A stretch of DNA of 64,000 nucleotides from Streptomyces fumanus (GCF_014655295.1 NZ_BNBI01000006.1:248001-312000); one strand, 5' to 3'. Shown: positions 1 to 9,108, counted from the stretch's first letter. Program-made: numbers and translations. The notes: generated by a model from the letters alone, not told the origin.

Positions 1-1017
1 CACCGCGAACGGCAGCGCCGCCACCAGCGCCACCCCCGCGAACAGCATCGCCAGCCGCGTGATGTTCGACCCGATCTGCGAGCTGATCAGCCACACCAGC
101 AGCACGGCCAGGAAGTACACCGCCGCCGTGATCCGCACGGTCACCCACGCCCGCGGCACCGCCAGGAACACGAAGACCGCGTACAGCATCGGCAGGCTCG
201 CCGACCCGAACGACATCGGCTGCGTCCCCGAGAACGGGAACAGCCACGCCGACAGCGCCACCACCGCGGCCGGCGCCAGCCCCAGCGCCCACGCGCCCGG
301 CCGCCGCTTCTGCAGGAACAGCGCCACCGCGATCAGGCCCACGAACAGCCCCGCCACCGGCGACGCCATGGTCGCCAGCGCGGCCAGCGGCGCCGCGCAC
401 AGCGCCTTCGCCCACCGCTTGTACCGCCACCGGCGCGGCCAGCAGAACACCACGGCCACCGCGCCCAGCGCGAACATCGTGCCGAGCCCGAACGTCACCC
501 GCCCCGACGCCGCGTTGCACAGCAGCCCGAACAGCCCCGCCAGCGCCGCCCACAGCGCGTTCGGCACCGCCCGGCTGCGCAGCAGCACCAGCGTCAGCAG
601 CCCGGCCGAGACGGTCCCCGCGATCATCATCGTGGTCCGCACCCCGAGCACCGACATCAGATACGGCGACACCACGCTGTACGACACCGGGTGCATCCCG
701 CCGTACCAGGCCAGGTTGTACGCCGAGGCCGGGTGCCGGCCGACGAACTCCGCCCACGCGTCCTGCGCGGCGAGATCCCCGCCACTGTTCGCGAAGGTGA
801 AGAACCAGACGACGTGCAGGACCCCGGAGAGCACGGTGACGAAGAGCACCGGGTGGACCCGCTCACGGAGCCCGGCGAACCGGCCGGCGGACCGCTCCGG
901 CGCGGCGGCCGCCCCGGCCGTGGTGGCGGGTATTCGCGGGCCGCCGCCCGGCTCCCGGGGGCCGTTGCCCGGCCCGGGATCGGCGTCGTCGGCCCGTGTC
1001 GGCTCCGCAGTGGCCAC
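1..1017 (-). CDS. Polytopic integral membrane protein (3' end outside window)
   Basis: The reading frame stays open from a GTG at 1017 to the window edge, giving 339 residues with no stop, so the C-terminus is missing. A GGGGAG ribosome site lies about 10 bases upstream of the GTG. The first 60 residues are Pro/Gly/Ala-rich and probably cytoplasmic. Many hydrophobic segments follow, with short charged loops such as KRRPG and RRWRYKRW. No transport or glycosyltransferase motif was recognised, although the general look (a first loop with conserved Trp, Tyr, Gly, His, Pro) resembles actinobacterial membrane proteins that databases call MFS or GT-C-like. Function is left open. Confidence 0.75.
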   Translation of the reverse strand, partial: MATAEPTRADDADPGPGNGPREPGGGPRIPATTAGAAAAPERSAGRFAGLRERVHPVLFVTVLSGVLHVVWFFTFANSGGDLAAQDAWAEFVGRHPASAYNLAWYGGMHPVSYSVVSPYLMSVLGVRTTMMIAGTVSAGLLTLVLLRSRAVPNALWAALAGLFGLLCNAASGRVTFGLGTMFALGAVAVVFCWPRRWRYKRWAKALCAAPLAALATMASPVAGLFVGLIAVALFLQKRRPGAWALGLAPAAVVALSAWLFPFSGTQPMSFGSASLPMLYAVFVFLAVPRAWVTVRITAAVYFLAVLLVWLISSQIGSNITRLAMLFAGVALVAALPFAV

Positions 1018-1129
1018 CTGAAGGCACTCCCCGTGTCCCGTTTTCTCGCTCTCGGCCGCGTCCCGTCCCGTTCCGTGCGGTCCACGCCCGCGCCGCCGCG
1101 ACCGGCCACCTTGCCCGTTTCGTGACGCT

Positions 1130-1170
1130 AGCACGCACCCCGCCGGGCGACTGCCGGGCGGGGTGCGTGA
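1130..1170 (-). terminator. Hairpin downstream of the D-Ala-D-Ala carboxypeptidase gene
   Basis: Inverted arms of about 17 bases (1132-1148 and 1153-1169) are separated by GACT. The hairpin lies just past the stop at 1196 and before the next gene on the same strand, so it is a likely GC-rich terminator. There is no T-run, as is usual in Streptomyces. Confidence 0.65.
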
Positions 1171-1195
1171 AGGAACCGGGGGGGCGTGCGGAGGG

Positions 1196-3550
1196 TCAGG
1201 CCACGCGGGTCAGCTTCTCCGAGAAGCCGGGCTCGGCCAGATCCCGCTGGAGGGCCACCGGCACCTTGATGGCACTGTCGCTCCCGCTGTCGCCGACGGT
1301 GAGCGTCCCTACCTCGGTGCCGGCCGCCGCCGAGTGCGGCACCGAGCCGTCGTCCGGCTTGTCCAGCTCCAGCTTCACGGTCAGGCCCGACCAGCCGACG
1401 GCGGTGACGTTCTTCGTGGCGACCACCGGGGTGGTGCCGCCCAGACCGTCGTCCACCTGTCCGACCACCTCGCCCTTCTTCACGATCGTCTTCGCGGTGA
1501 GCGCGTCCTGCCCCGCCTCGATCAGCTTCTGTACGACGCCGGTGACCTCGTCGATGTTGGCGGTGCCGTTGCGCCCGTACTGGCCCAGGGCCGCGCCGAT
1601 GATCGTCTGGGTCTTGCCGCCGACCGTCTTCTCCGCCGCGAACAGGATGTTGCCGCCCGCCGCGGTGGTGGTGCCGGTCTTGATGCCGATCGCCACGGTC
1701 GGCACCAGCCCGAAGAAGTTGTTCTGCTGGTCGCCGTTGAGGTCGACATAGCTGGGCTGCCGGGAGATCTCCTTGAACACCGGGTTCTCCATCGCGGCCC
1801 GCCCCAGCTTCACCAGGTCCTCGGCGGTGGAGACGGTCGTCTTGTCCAGCCCGCTGGGGTCGGTGTACGTGGTGTTCTTCATCCCCAGCTCCTCGGCGGT
1901 CTTGTTCATCTTGTCGACGAACGCGTCCTCGGAGCCGCTGCCGGAGTCCCAGCGGGCCAGCAGCTTGGCGATGTTGTTGGCGGACGGCAGCATGACCGCC
2001 TGGAGCGCCTCGTACTCGGTGATCCGCTGGCCCTCGGTGACCTTCACCACCGACTCGTTCTCGGCCTTGCCGGTCTCGTAGTGCTTCTGCGCCGCCGCGT
2101 CGACCGTGATCTTCGGGCCCTTGTCACCCGTCTTCAGCGGGTGGTCGCGCAGGATCACGTACACCGTCATCACCTTGGCGATGCTCGCGATCGGTACGGG
2201 CTTCTGCGCGCCGGACGTGCCGAACGAGCCGATGCCGTTGACATCCATCGCCGCCTGGCCCTGCCCGGGCCACGGCACGGAGGGCTTGCCGCCCTCGAAC
2301 GACACCGTCTCCTGCGCGGTGAGCCGCAGCGTGGGCTCCGGCAGCGGCCGCACGGCCTGTACGACCGCAAAGACGATCACCAGCAGGATGGCCAGCGGCG
2401 TCCAGATCTTCACCCGCCGGGCCAGCGTGCGCAGCGGCGTCGGCGGGGGCGGCGGGGTGTTGGTCAGCTCCGCCAGCAGATCCAGCGGCGGCTTCGGCGG
2501 CACCGGCTGCTGCGTGGTCCGCTCCGGCCCGATCTGCGGCACCACGGCGGTACGCTCCGCCGCCGGCGGCTTGGCGGCCGGGGAGTCGTCCAGCGGCTTC
2601 AGCGCGACGAACTTGCTGGTGCGCTCAGCGGGCGACTCGGGCTCGGACTCGTCCTTCTTCGCCGGCTTCTCCGGCCCGGGCTTGACGTCCCCGAGCTTGA
2701 GCATGGTCGTCGGCTGGTCGACGGCGGGGGCGGGGGTGGTGGGGCGTACGGCCTTGAAGACGGTGGTGGGGGTGTCGGGGTCGGGGTCCTCGGGGGCGTT
2801 GTCCTTGGCGTCGGGGGCGTCGGGGGCGTCGGCCTTGGCGGGTTCGGCGTCGTCGGGCTCGTCGGCGTCCTTGGGGTCGGACGTGTCGGCCGTGTCGGCC
2901 GTGTCGGCCTCGTCGGCCTCGTCGACCTTGTCGGTGTCGGCGTCCGGCTTCTCGTCACCGTCACCGTCGCTGTCACCGGCATCGGTGCCGACATCCGGCG
3001 CGTCCGAGTCGTCCTCGCGCCCCTCAGCGCCCTTGCGCGCGCCGGAGGCCCCCTCGGGCGCCTCCGCGCCGTCCGCGGCCTTGGAAGCCCCCTCCGCGGC
3101 CTCCTGGGCGCCCGCAGGCCCCTCGGAGCCCTCGTCCTCGCTCTCGCCCTCGGCGCGGTCTCCGGGCCGCACCCAGGCGGCGACCGCCGCCTGCAACCGC
3201 GTATCACCGGACGTACCGGACGAACTGGATGAATCAGACGCGTCGGAGCCTTCGGGCTTCTCCGTCTCCCCGGACACCGACAACACCCGCGTCGCCGTAT
3301 CCACCGTCGCGCCCGCCGGGCGCCCCGCGGACTCCCGCGCCACCGTCAGCCGCGGATCGCGCGGTTCGCCCGCCCCCCGCTCCGACTCCGTCCGGGCCTC
3401 GGGAACCGGACCCGCACTCCCCGACGTCGGTTCTGCCGACGACTCGCGCTGCTTCGACCTGTCGGGGGACTCGCCCGCCACCGATGCCTCCTCGATTACC
3501 GAACCGTGAACCGCCGCCCGGAACACCGCTCGCGGCGTTGTCCGAACCAT
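1196..3550 (-). CDS. D-alanyl-D-alanine carboxypeptidase with a long acidic N-terminal region
   Basis: Penicillin-binding protein of the S11 (DacA-like) family, which trims the terminal D-Ala from peptidoglycan stem peptides outside the membrane. The serine-peptidase motifs are all present: SIAK (S456, K459), SAN (523-525) and KTG (624-626). One membrane segment at about 384-402 would anchor the enzyme with the catalytic domain outside. The 784 residues are roughly double the usual length. The first 380 residues are a low-complexity Asp/Glu/Ala/Pro/Ser region with repeats such as TADTADT and DAPDAPDA, predicted to be cytoplasmic and disordered. The start is the ATG at 3550. Its expressed role in cell-wall maturation is inferred from the family. 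Confidence 0.92.
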   Translation of the reverse strand: MVRTTPRAVFRAAVHGSVIEEASVAGESPDRSKQRESSAEPTSGSAGPVPEARTESERGAGEPRDPRLTVARESAGRPAGATVDTATRVLSVSGETEKPEGSDASDSSSSSGTSGDTRLQAAVAAWVRPGDRAEGESEDEGSEGPAGAQEAAEGASKAADGAEAPEGASGARKGAEGREDDSDAPDVGTDAGDSDGDGDEKPDADTDKVDEADEADTADTADTSDPKDADEPDDAEPAKADAPDAPDAKDNAPEDPDPDTPTTVFKAVRPTTPAPAVDQPTTMLKLGDVKPGPEKPAKKDESEPESPAERTSKFVALKPLDDSPAAKPPAAERTAVVPQIGPERTTQQPVPPKPPLDLLAELTNTPPPPPTPLRTLARRVKIWTPLAILLVIVFAVVQAVRPLPEPTLRLTAQETVSFEGGKPSVPWPGQGQAAMDVNGIGSFGTSGAQKPVPIASIAKVMTVYVILRDHPLKTGDKGPKITVDAAAQKHYETGKAENESVVKVTEGQRITEYEALQAVMLPSANNIAKLLARWDSGSGSEDAFVDKMNKTAEELGMKNTTYTDPSGLDKTTVSTAEDLVKLGRAAMENPVFKEISRQPSYVDLNGDQQNNFFGLVPTVAIGIKTGTTTAAGGNILFAAEKTVGGKTQTIIGAALGQYGRNGTANIDEVTGVVQKLIEAGQDALTAKTIVKKGEVVGQVDDGLGGTTPVVATKNVTAVGWSGLTVKLELDKPDDGSVPHSAAAGTEVGTLTVGDSGSDSAIKVPVALQRDLAEPGFSEKLTRVA

Positions 3551-3694
3551 GTACCAGTGTCCTGTGTACGGCCTGGACCCATGCGGTAGACGAGAACGAC
3601 ATACCTGCCGGTTCCCTTACAAACAGGTCACGCACCCTCGACAGACCAATGTGAGAGGGGTCACCCTGTCATTCATCCACGCGGGGAGGCATGG

Positions 3695-4462
3695 ATGGGC
3701 AGGAGCCGCAGAACACTTCCGGAGGAGCTTCTGCTGCTGGCGTTGGACCCGGCCACGGGTACCACCGCGCAGCCGCAGTCGCTCGACCTCGGCCTGGCCG
3801 GAGCGCAGCTCGTCGAGCTGGCACTGGCCGGACGGATAGCCCCAGACGGGGATCGTATCGCCGTGGTGGTGCCACGGCCGACTGGAGATCCGACCTTGGA
3901 CTGCGCGTTGGAGCTGCTGCGAAGGCGCGGCGCCCCGGTACGGGCCGTCCACTGGATCGGCGGACCCCGGCTGGGGCTCCGCCAGACGTACCTCTCGCAT
4001 CTGGAGCGCTGCGGCATGGTGCATGCCGTGGCCGGCCAGATGTGCGGGGTGCTGCCGACGACTCGCTACCAGGCGACGGACACGGCGATCAGCCGGGAGA
4101 TCAGGTCCCGGCTGGATTCGGCGATCCGCACCGGCGTACCGCCGGACCCGCGGACCGCCGCGCTCGCCGCGCTGGCCCACGCGGTCGGTCTCGGCAAGCA
4201 CCTCTACCCGGGGAACGAGGGGCGGTCCTCCCGCTCCCGCCTCCGGGACCTGATCAGGCACGACCCCATGGGCGGCCTCGTGGCGCACGCCGTGATGGAC
4301 GTCCAGAACGGCGTCGCGGCCCAGCCGCGCCGCACCCAGGCCCAGGCCCCGGCCCCGGCCGGCCGCCAGGCCACCGCCGGAACCAGGCCGGTACCGGAAC
4401 CCGCCCGCGGCGTCCCGGCGCAACCGCGCCGCGGACCCATGGCGCGCGTCCCGGCCCACTGA
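3695..4462 (+). CDS. GPP34 (GOLPH3-like) family protein
   Basis: A 255-residue protein of the GPP34 family, which is widespread in actinomycetes and related to the eukaryotic Golgi phosphoprotein GOLPH3/Vps74. It has the family's N-terminal pattern LPEELLLLALDP, followed by repeated helical segments (LGLAGAQLVELAL, LDCALELLRRR, LRQTYLSHLE) and an LRDLIRHD motif near residue 200. In eukaryotes the fold binds phosphoinositides; the bacterial role is unknown. The ATG at 3695 is preferred over the out-of-frame ATG at 3691 because GGGGAGG lies 6 bases upstream of it. The last 40 residues are Gln/Ala/Pro-rich and probably unstructured. It is divergent from the carboxypeptidase gene. Confidence 0.85.
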   Translation: MGRSRRTLPEELLLLALDPATGTTAQPQSLDLGLAGAQLVELALAGRIAPDGDRIAVVVPRPTGDPTLDCALELLRRRGAPVRAVHWIGGPRLGLRQTYLSHLERCGMVHAVAGQMCGVLPTTRYQATDTAISREIRSRLDSAIRTGVPPDPRTAALAALAHAVGLGKHLYPGNEGRSSRSRLRDLIRHDPMGGLVAHAVMDVQNGVAAQPRRTQAQAPAPAGRQATAGTRPVPEPARGVPAQPRRGPMARVPAH

Positions 4463-4535
4463 GGCCGGGACCACCCAGCACACCCGCACCGCCGCCGCAC
4501 CGAACAGTCCCCTGAGACCCGGTACGGGAGCCGCC

Positions 4536-4596
4536 GGCCGCGCGGGGCGAAGGACCGTCCGTTCGGACGACGACACGGTCCGCGCCCCGCGCGGCC
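4536..4596 (+). terminator. Long GC-rich hairpin after the GPP34 gene
   Basis: Arms 4536-4558 and 4575-4596 pair almost fully (GGCCGCGCGGGGCG with CGCCCCGCGCGGCC, plus an inner GGACCGT/ACGGTCC). It lies 75 bases after the GPP34 stop and is likely a terminator. The rest of 4463-4818 holds no gene. Confidence 0.6.
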
Positions 4597-4721
4597 GCAT
4601 CTTCATGCGGGCACGCGGTCATGCCCGAACTGGCGTGTACGCGGCGCATATTCACCGTTTCCCAGCGGTAGAAACCCTCTTGGTGGCAGTCTGCTCAACA
4701 GCAGATACACATAGTTGCGAG

Positions 4722-4777
4722 TCACGCGTCGCGCGTCACGCGTCGCAAGGCACGCATCGAGAGTCCCGCGTCGCACG
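4722..4777. repeat. Four imperfect 14-bp tandem repeats upstream of the XRE regulator
   Basis: Units are TCACGCGTCGCGCG, TCACGCGTCGCAAG, GCACGCATCGAGAG and TCCCGCGTCGCACG. They lie about 45-95 bases before the regulator start and could be an operator array. This is inferred from position only. Confidence 0.5.
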
Positions 4778-4818
4778 TCGCAAGCAGTTCGAGGCACGCA
4801 GCCGGAGGTGCACGTCCC

Positions 4819-5676
4819 GTGGCGTCCAATGTCAATCCCACCGTCCGGCGGCGCCGGCTGGGCCAGGAGCTGCGCCGGCTCCGCGAACTCAAGGGCATGA
4901 CGGCCGAGGAGGTCGCGGAGCGGCTCCTGGTGTCGCAGTCGAAGATCAGCCGCCTGGAGAACGGCCGGCGCAGCATCAGCCAGCGCGACGTCCGCGATCT
5001 GTGCGGGGTGTACGAGGTCGAGGACCAGCGCATCGTCGACTCGCTGATGCAAATGGCCAAGGACTCCCGCCAGCAGGGCTGGTGGCACGCGTTCGGGGAC
5101 ATCCCGTACAGCGTCTACATCGGCCTGGAGACCGACGCGGAGTCGCTGCGCACCTACGAACCCCAGATCATCACCGGCCTGCTCCAGACCCGCGGGTACG
5201 CGGAGGCCCTGATCCCGGGCGCGCTGCCGGAGACCTCGATCGCGGACATCGAGAAGCGCGTCCAGGTCCGGATACGGCGGCAGGAGCGGGTCACCGCCGA
5301 GCACAACCCGCTGCGGTTGTGGGTGGTCCTGGACGAGGCCGCGCTGCGCCGGATCGTGGGCAACAAGCAGATCATGCGGGAGCAGTTGGAGCACGTCGCC
5401 GAGATGTCCAAGCTGCCGCACATCACCGTGCAGGTGCTGCCGTTCGACGTCGGGGCGCACCCCGGGATCAACGGCCAGTACTCGATCCTGGAGTTCTCCG
5501 ACACGGCCGACTCCAGCGTGGTCTACATCGAGGGCGTGACCAGCGACCTGTACCTGGAGAAGGCGCACGATGTGCAGAAGTACACGGTGATGTACGAGCA
5601 CCTGCGCGCCCAGGCGCTGAACGTCGAGCAGTCACGGCAACTCATCCTGGACGTCGCCAAGGAGTACGCCCGCTGA
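4819..5676 (+). CDS. XRE-family regulator with DUF5753 (Scr1 / BldB-partner type)
   Basis: A 285-residue regulator. An N-terminal helix-turn-helix (about residues 10-65, with KGMTAEEVAERL and VSQSKISRLENG) is followed by a DUF5753 sensor-like domain (about 95-275, containing YEPQIITGLLQTRGYAEAL and VQVLPFDVGAHPG). This architecture is expanded in Streptomyces and is usually paired with a DUF397 gene, as here at 5881. Such pairs behave as antitoxin-like or developmental regulators. The GTG at 4819 is chosen because GGAGG sits about 9 bases upstream. Transcription of the two genes together is possible, but the 200-base gap may hold its own promoter. Confidence 0.9.
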   Translation: MASNVNPTVRRRRLGQELRRLRELKGMTAEEVAERLLVSQSKISRLENGRRSISQRDVRDLCGVYEVEDQRIVDSLMQMAKDSRQQGWWHAFGDIPYSVYIGLETDAESLRTYEPQIITGLLQTRGYAEALIPGALPETSIADIEKRVQVRIRRQERVTAEHNPLRLWVVLDEAALRRIVGNKQIMREQLEHVAEMSKLPHITVQVLPFDVGAHPGINGQYSILEFSDTADSSVVYIEGVTSDLYLEKAHDVQKYTVMYEHLRAQALNVEQSRQLILDVAKEYAR

Positions 5677-5880
5677 CACACGGTGACACCCGCTGACGCC
5701 CGCTGACCGGGCGCGGGATCGTACACCCCTGTCACGCGATCCTGGAAGACTCCCTTGGAATATGCCATCCGGTCGGGTGAATGGGCCCACCGAACGGGGA
5801 GCGCAGCGAGTAGCGTCGATCACGCCAACGATCACAGACATTGGCATGCACATTCGGCAACTCGCGACAGGAGCACAGAA

Positions 5881-6072
5881 ATGGCGATTCTCCAGGGCGT
5901 CACGGACGCATGGGTCAAGTCCTCCTACTCCGGTGGCAACGGCGCGTGCGTCGAGGTCAGGTCCCCGGCCGTGGAGGAGCTGTTCGTCCGCGACTCCAAG
6001 GTCCCCGAGGGCCCGAACCTGGCGTTCCCGGCCGACGCCTGGACCGCGTTCGTCGCCTCGGTCAAGTCCTGA
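5881..6072 (+). CDS. DUF397 domain protein
   Basis: A 63-residue protein with the hallmark DUF397 pattern: W-x-KSSYSGGNGACVEV near the start, VRDSK in the middle and AWxAFV at the end. Family members sit beside XRE-DUF5753 regulators and are thought to be their small partners (BldB-associated, toxin-antitoxin-like). The ATG at 5881 follows GACAGGAGCACAGAA, giving a good ribosome site. Longer in-frame versions starting at 5755 would add an N-terminus the family does not have. Confidence 0.9.
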   Translation: MAILQGVTDAWVKSSYSGGNGACVEVRSPAVEELFVRDSKVPEGPNLAFPADAWTAFVASVKS

Positions 6073-6136
6073 CCTGAGGCCCTGACTCCGAGGTCCCCGC
6101 CCTGAGGGGACATCCCGCGGCGACAGAGATCCCGCA

Positions 6137-6177
6137 GAGCCCTCTCGACCAGCCCGCCGTCCTAGCCGAGAGGGCTC
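6137..6177. terminator. Hairpin between convergent DUF397 and glutathione peroxidase genes
   Basis: 11-base arms GAGCCCTCTCG (6137-6147) and CGAGAGGGCTC (6167-6177) lie between two convergent genes. This is likely a bidirectional terminator. Confidence 0.65.
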
Positions 6178-6192
6178 GGCTCTGTCCCGGGG

Positions 6193-6705
6193 CTACGCCA
6201 CCTGTTCCTCGACGGCCGCGATCACCTCGGGAGCCTCCGGCTCGGTCCCCGGCGCGAACCGGGCCACGACCCGGCCGTCACGGCCGATCAGGAACTTCTC
6301 GAAGTTCCAGCGGATGTCCCCGCTGTGCCCCTCGGCGTCCGCGAAGCCCACCAGCCGCCGGTACAGCGGATGCCGGCCCTCCCCGTTCACCTCGACCTTC
6401 TCGGTCATCGGGAAGGTCACCCCGTACGTGGCCGAGCAGAACTCGGCGATCTCGTCGGCGCTGCCCGGCTCCTGCCCCATGAACTGGTTGCACGGCACGC
6501 CGAGCACGGTGAACTCCCGCTCGGCGTACCGCTCGTGGAGCCGCTCCAGGCCCTCGTACTGCGGCGTCAGCCCGCACTTGGAGGCCACGTTCACGACGAG
6601 CACGACCTTCCCGGCGTACTGCCCCAGATCCGCGGCACCGCCCTGGAGGGCACCGATCGTGACGTCGAGGGGGGAGGCGGAGGACTCAGTTGCGTCAGAT
6701 GTCAT
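6193..6705 (-). CDS. Glutathione peroxidase family (thiol peroxidase)
   Basis: A 170-residue member of the glutathione peroxidase/BtuE family, which reduces hydrogen peroxide and organic hydroperoxides. The catalytic tetrad is visible: peroxidatic Cys44 (NVASKCG; Cys replaces the animal selenocysteine), Gln74 in PCNQF, and Trp133 and Asn134 in RWNFEKFL. Because actinomycetes lack glutathione, the likely reductant is thioredoxin, as in other bacterial members; this is inference. The ATG at 6705 gives the normal family length. The longer frame to 6759 reads through a short tandem repeat and is unlikely. Confidence 0.93.
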   Translation of the reverse strand: MTSDATESSASPLDVTIGALQGGAADLGQYAGKVVLVVNVASKCGLTPQYEGLERLHERYAEREFTVLGVPCNQFMGQEPGSADEIAEFCSATYGVTFPMTEKVEVNGEGRHPLYRRLVGFADAEGHSGDIRWNFEKFLIGRDGRVVARFAPGTEPEAPEVIAAVEEQVA

Positions 6706-6721
6706 GCCACGGATGCTAGAC

Positions 6722-6781
6722 GGGTCCGCGCGAGCCGGGTCCGGGCACGCCGGGTCCACGCACGCCGGGTCCGGGCACGCC
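6722..6781. repeat. Four 15-bp tandem repeats upstream of the glutathione peroxidase gene
   Basis: The unit is GGGTCCGGGCACGCC with small variations, four copies in a row, between the peroxidase start and the esterase stop. Function unknown. Confidence 0.7.
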
Positions 6782-6822
6782 GAAGGCGCGACGGCCGGGC
6801 CGCCGCGCCACCGGTACGCGGG

Positions 6823-7809
6823 TCAGCTCGCGGTGCAGGAGACCGTGGGCCAGTTCCAGTTCCCGTTGTGCTGGATGGTGACGCCCCAGGTGTTGCCGCT
6901 GCCGTTCGGCTTGGCGACCAGGGTCTGGGCGCTGGGGAAGCTGGTGCTGGCGTTCCAGGTGGACAGCACCTTGGCGGGGGAGGGAATGTTCATGGTGACG
7001 GTCCAGTTGCTGGAGCCGGTGACGGAGACGTTGAGGTTGTACCGATCGCTCCACTGCTGCCCGGCGGAGAGCGTGGCCGTACACCCACCGGTACCGCCAC
7101 CGCCCCCACCCCCGCCACTGCCGTCGGGAGCGACGGCACGGCCGGTCGAGGGCGAGATCATCCCGGCGCACAGCCCGCGGCCGGCCAGCGTCTGGGCGAT
7201 CCGCGGGATCGCGGCGAGGGTGTTGGCGGGCCAGTCGTGCATCAGGATGACCTGCCCGTTGGTGAGCCGCCCGACGGCCGCCACGATCGCGTCGGTGCTC
7301 GCGTTGTTCCAGTCCTGCGAGTCGACGTCCCAGATCACCTCGGTCAGCCCGTACTTGGCCTCCACCGACCGCACGGTCGAGTTGGTCTCGCCGTACGGCG
7401 GACGGAACAGTTTCGGCGTACCGCCGCCCGCGTTGGCGATGGCCTGCTGGGTCCGGGAGATCTCCGAGTCGATCTGCGCCTGCCCGAGCTGCGTCAGGTG
7501 CGGATGCGTATAACTGTGGTTGCCGACCCACATCCCGGCGTCGACCTGGGCCTTGACCAGCCCCGGGTTGGCGGCGGCGTTCTGGCCCTGGTTGAACATG
7601 GTGGCCCGCAGCCCGTTCTGCTTCAGCGCGTTGAGCAGGCTCGACGTGGTGCTCGACGGGCCGTCGTCGAAGGTGAGCCCGACGTACCCGTTGCAGGCGG
7701 CGGCCCGCTCCGGCGCGGCGTCGGCGGCGGCGGTGCCGGCGGCGGCCAGCGAGACGGCGGCCGTCGCGGTGACCAGGGCACGCAAGGGGAGACGGAATCT
7801 GGTTCTCAT
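6823..7809 (-). CDS. Secreted CE4 polysaccharide deacetylase / acetylxylan esterase with CBM2
   Basis: A 328-residue secreted enzyme. The signal peptide (about 1-32) has an Arg-rich start and an AAADAAP cleavage region. The NodB/CE4 catalytic domain (about 38-225) shows [15 protein letters not shown] (metal-binding His), FRPPYG and WDVDSQDW. A Gly-rich linker leads to a C-terminal family-2 carbohydrate-binding module (about 245-328). The domain order, and a GH11 xylanase gene 34 bases upstream on the same strand, match the xlnB-axeA arrangement of Streptomyces. The likely substrate is therefore acetyl groups on xylan rather than chitin. GGAGGAG lies 9 bases before the ATG at 7809. Confidence 0.9.
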   Translation of the reverse strand: MRTRFRLPLRALVTATAAVSLAAAGTAAADAAPERAAACNGYVGLTFDDGPSSTTSSLLNALKQNGLRATMFNQGQNAAANPGLVKAQVDAGMWVGNHSYTHPHLTQLGQAQIDSEISRTQQAIANAGGGTPKLFRPPYGETNSTVRSVEAKYGLTEVIWDVDSQDWNNASTDAIVAAVGRLTNGQVILMHDWPANTLAAIPRIAQTLAGRGLCAGMISPSTGRAVAPDGSGGGGGGGGTGGCTATLSAGQQWSDRYNLNVSVTGSSNWTVTMNIPSPAKVLSTWNASTSFPSAQTLVAKPNGSGNTWGVTIQHNGNWNWPTVSCTAS

Positions 7810-7843
7810 ACGGGGTGCTCCTCCAGCCTCGGCGGTACGGGGG

Positions 7844-8869
7844 TCAGCTCGCGGTACAGGAGACCGAGGGCCAGGTGTAGTTCCCGTTGTGCTGGATGGT
7901 GACCCCCCAGTTGTTGCCGCTGCCGTTGGGCTTGGCGATGAGGGTCTGGGCACTCGGGAAGCTGCTGCTCACGTTCCAGGTGGACAGCACCTTGGCCGGG
8001 GACGGCACGTTCATGGTGACGGTCCAGTTGCTGGAGCCGGTGACGGAGACGTTGAGGTTGTACCGATCGCTCCACTGCTGACCCGCGGAGAGCGTGGCCG
8101 AGCACCCACCGGTACCGCCACCACCGCCACCACCGCCGCCGCCCCCGCCACCACCGCCGCCGGAACCCCCGTCCCCGACCGTGATGTTGGAGTTGCCGCT
8201 GCTCTGGTAGCCCTCGGTCGCCATGATCATGTAGTAGTTGAAGCTGCCCAGCCGCATCCCGGCGCGGGACCACGCGTCGAAGTGGTTGCCGGTGGTGATG
8301 GTCCCACCCGTCCGCTTCGACTGCCGCACGCTCCAGTACTGGTCGAAGGTCTTGGTCCCCTCCACCGACGGCGCGTTGTACCGCGTCGTCTTGTAGATGT
8401 CGTACGTACCGCCGTCACTGGTGACCGTCCCCATGAACGTCCCCGTGGGCCGGAACGTGCCCCAGTTGTCCACGATGTAGTACTCGACCAGCGGGTTCGA
8501 CGTCCATCCGTACAGCGCGAGGTAGGCGTTCCCGGACGGGTTGAACGACCCCGAGTACGTCACGGCCCGGCGCCCGCCGTTGGCCCAGCCCTTGCCGGCC
8601 ACGAAGTTGCCGGTGTTGCTCCAGGAGGTGCGGTAGTTCCCGCCCGAGCTGAGCGTCATGGAGACCGTGCCCGGGGAGTCCGTCCAGAAGGAGTAGTAGT
8701 ACCCGTTGTCGGTGCCGGTCTGGTTCGAGTTGATCACCGTGTCGGCGTACGCGGTGCCGGGCATGGTCAACGCCACGACAGCGGCCAGCACGGTCGTACA
8801 GACCCCGGCGACGAACAGCCGGAACCGGCCGCGTCTCCGGTTGGTGCGGTGTGCGGGTGCGAGGTTCAT
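7844..8869 (-). CDS. xlnB: Secreted GH11 endo-1,4-beta-xylanase with CBM2
   Basis: A 341-residue secreted endoxylanase. The signal peptide (about 1-42, twin-arginine-like RRRGRFR start, AYA cleavage region) precedes a GH11 jelly-roll domain (about 43-225). The two catalytic glutamates are Glu129 in NPLVEYY (nucleophile) and Glu219 in MATEGYQ (acid/base). A pure-glycine linker (about 229-252) leads to a CBM2 module almost identical to that of the next gene. AGGAGG precedes the ATG at 8869. The gene is first in an operon with the CE4 esterase. CGAAAC boxes upstream suggest xylan-responsive control. The XlnB name follows architecture, not a search. Confidence 0.93.
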   Translation of the reverse strand: MNLAPAHRTNRRRGRFRLFVAGVCTTVLAAVVALTMPGTAYADTVINSNQTGTDNGYYYSFWTDSPGTVSMTLSSGGNYRTSWSNTGNFVAGKGWANGGRRAVTYSGSFNPSGNAYLALYGWTSNPLVEYYIVDNWGTFRPTGTFMGTVTSDGGTYDIYKTTRYNAPSVEGTKTFDQYWSVRQSKRTGGTITTGNHFDAWSRAGMRLGSFNYYMIMATEGYQSSGNSNITVGDGGSGGGGGGGGGGGGGGGGTGGCSATLSAGQQWSDRYNLNVSVTGSSNWTVTMNVPSPAKVLSTWNVSSSFPSAQTLIAKPNGSGNNWGVTIQHNGNYTWPSVSCTAS

Positions 8870-8945
8870 GTGCGCGTTGTCCTCCTCGTCCTCATGAGGC
8901 CGATGGGAGGACACAGTTTTGATATGTCCCTGCCAGGTGTCAATA

Positions 8946-8972
8946 GTTTCGGCACGGTATCCGAAACATTCG
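8946..8972 (-). promoter_or_regulatory. Putative xylanase operator (CGAAAC boxes)
   Basis: GTTTCGG (8946-8952) and CCGAAAC (8961-8967) form a perfect dyad. The second arm extends into CGAAACATTCG (8962-8972), one base from the CGAAACTTTCG box known in Streptomyces xylanase promoters. It lies about 80-100 bases upstream of the xylanase start. Confidence 0.55.
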
Positions 8973-9091
8973 ATGCTGAGGAGATGACCGTCGACGCGAC
9001 TATGTGCACGTCAATAACGAGAAGAACCCACCCGACGACCCCTCGAACACACCCCCTCCAAGCCGATCCGATCAACTCACCCGAACACCAC

Positions 9092-9102
9092 CGAAACTTT
9101 CG
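9092..9102 (-). promoter_or_regulatory. Exact CGAAACTTTCG palindromic box
   Basis: An exact copy of the palindromic box lies 223 bases upstream of the xylanase start, close to the terminator of the next gene. It is probably a distal member of the same operator set. Confidence 0.45.
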
Positions 9103-9108
9103 AGCACG

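Noticed and set aside
59..1021. Plus-strand protein of 320 residues
   Set aside because: It is the antisense shadow of the membrane protein gene; no ribosome site and a biased composition typical of shadow frames. The same applies to 1163-3232 (plus), 24886-26676 (minus) and 35513-37531 (minus).
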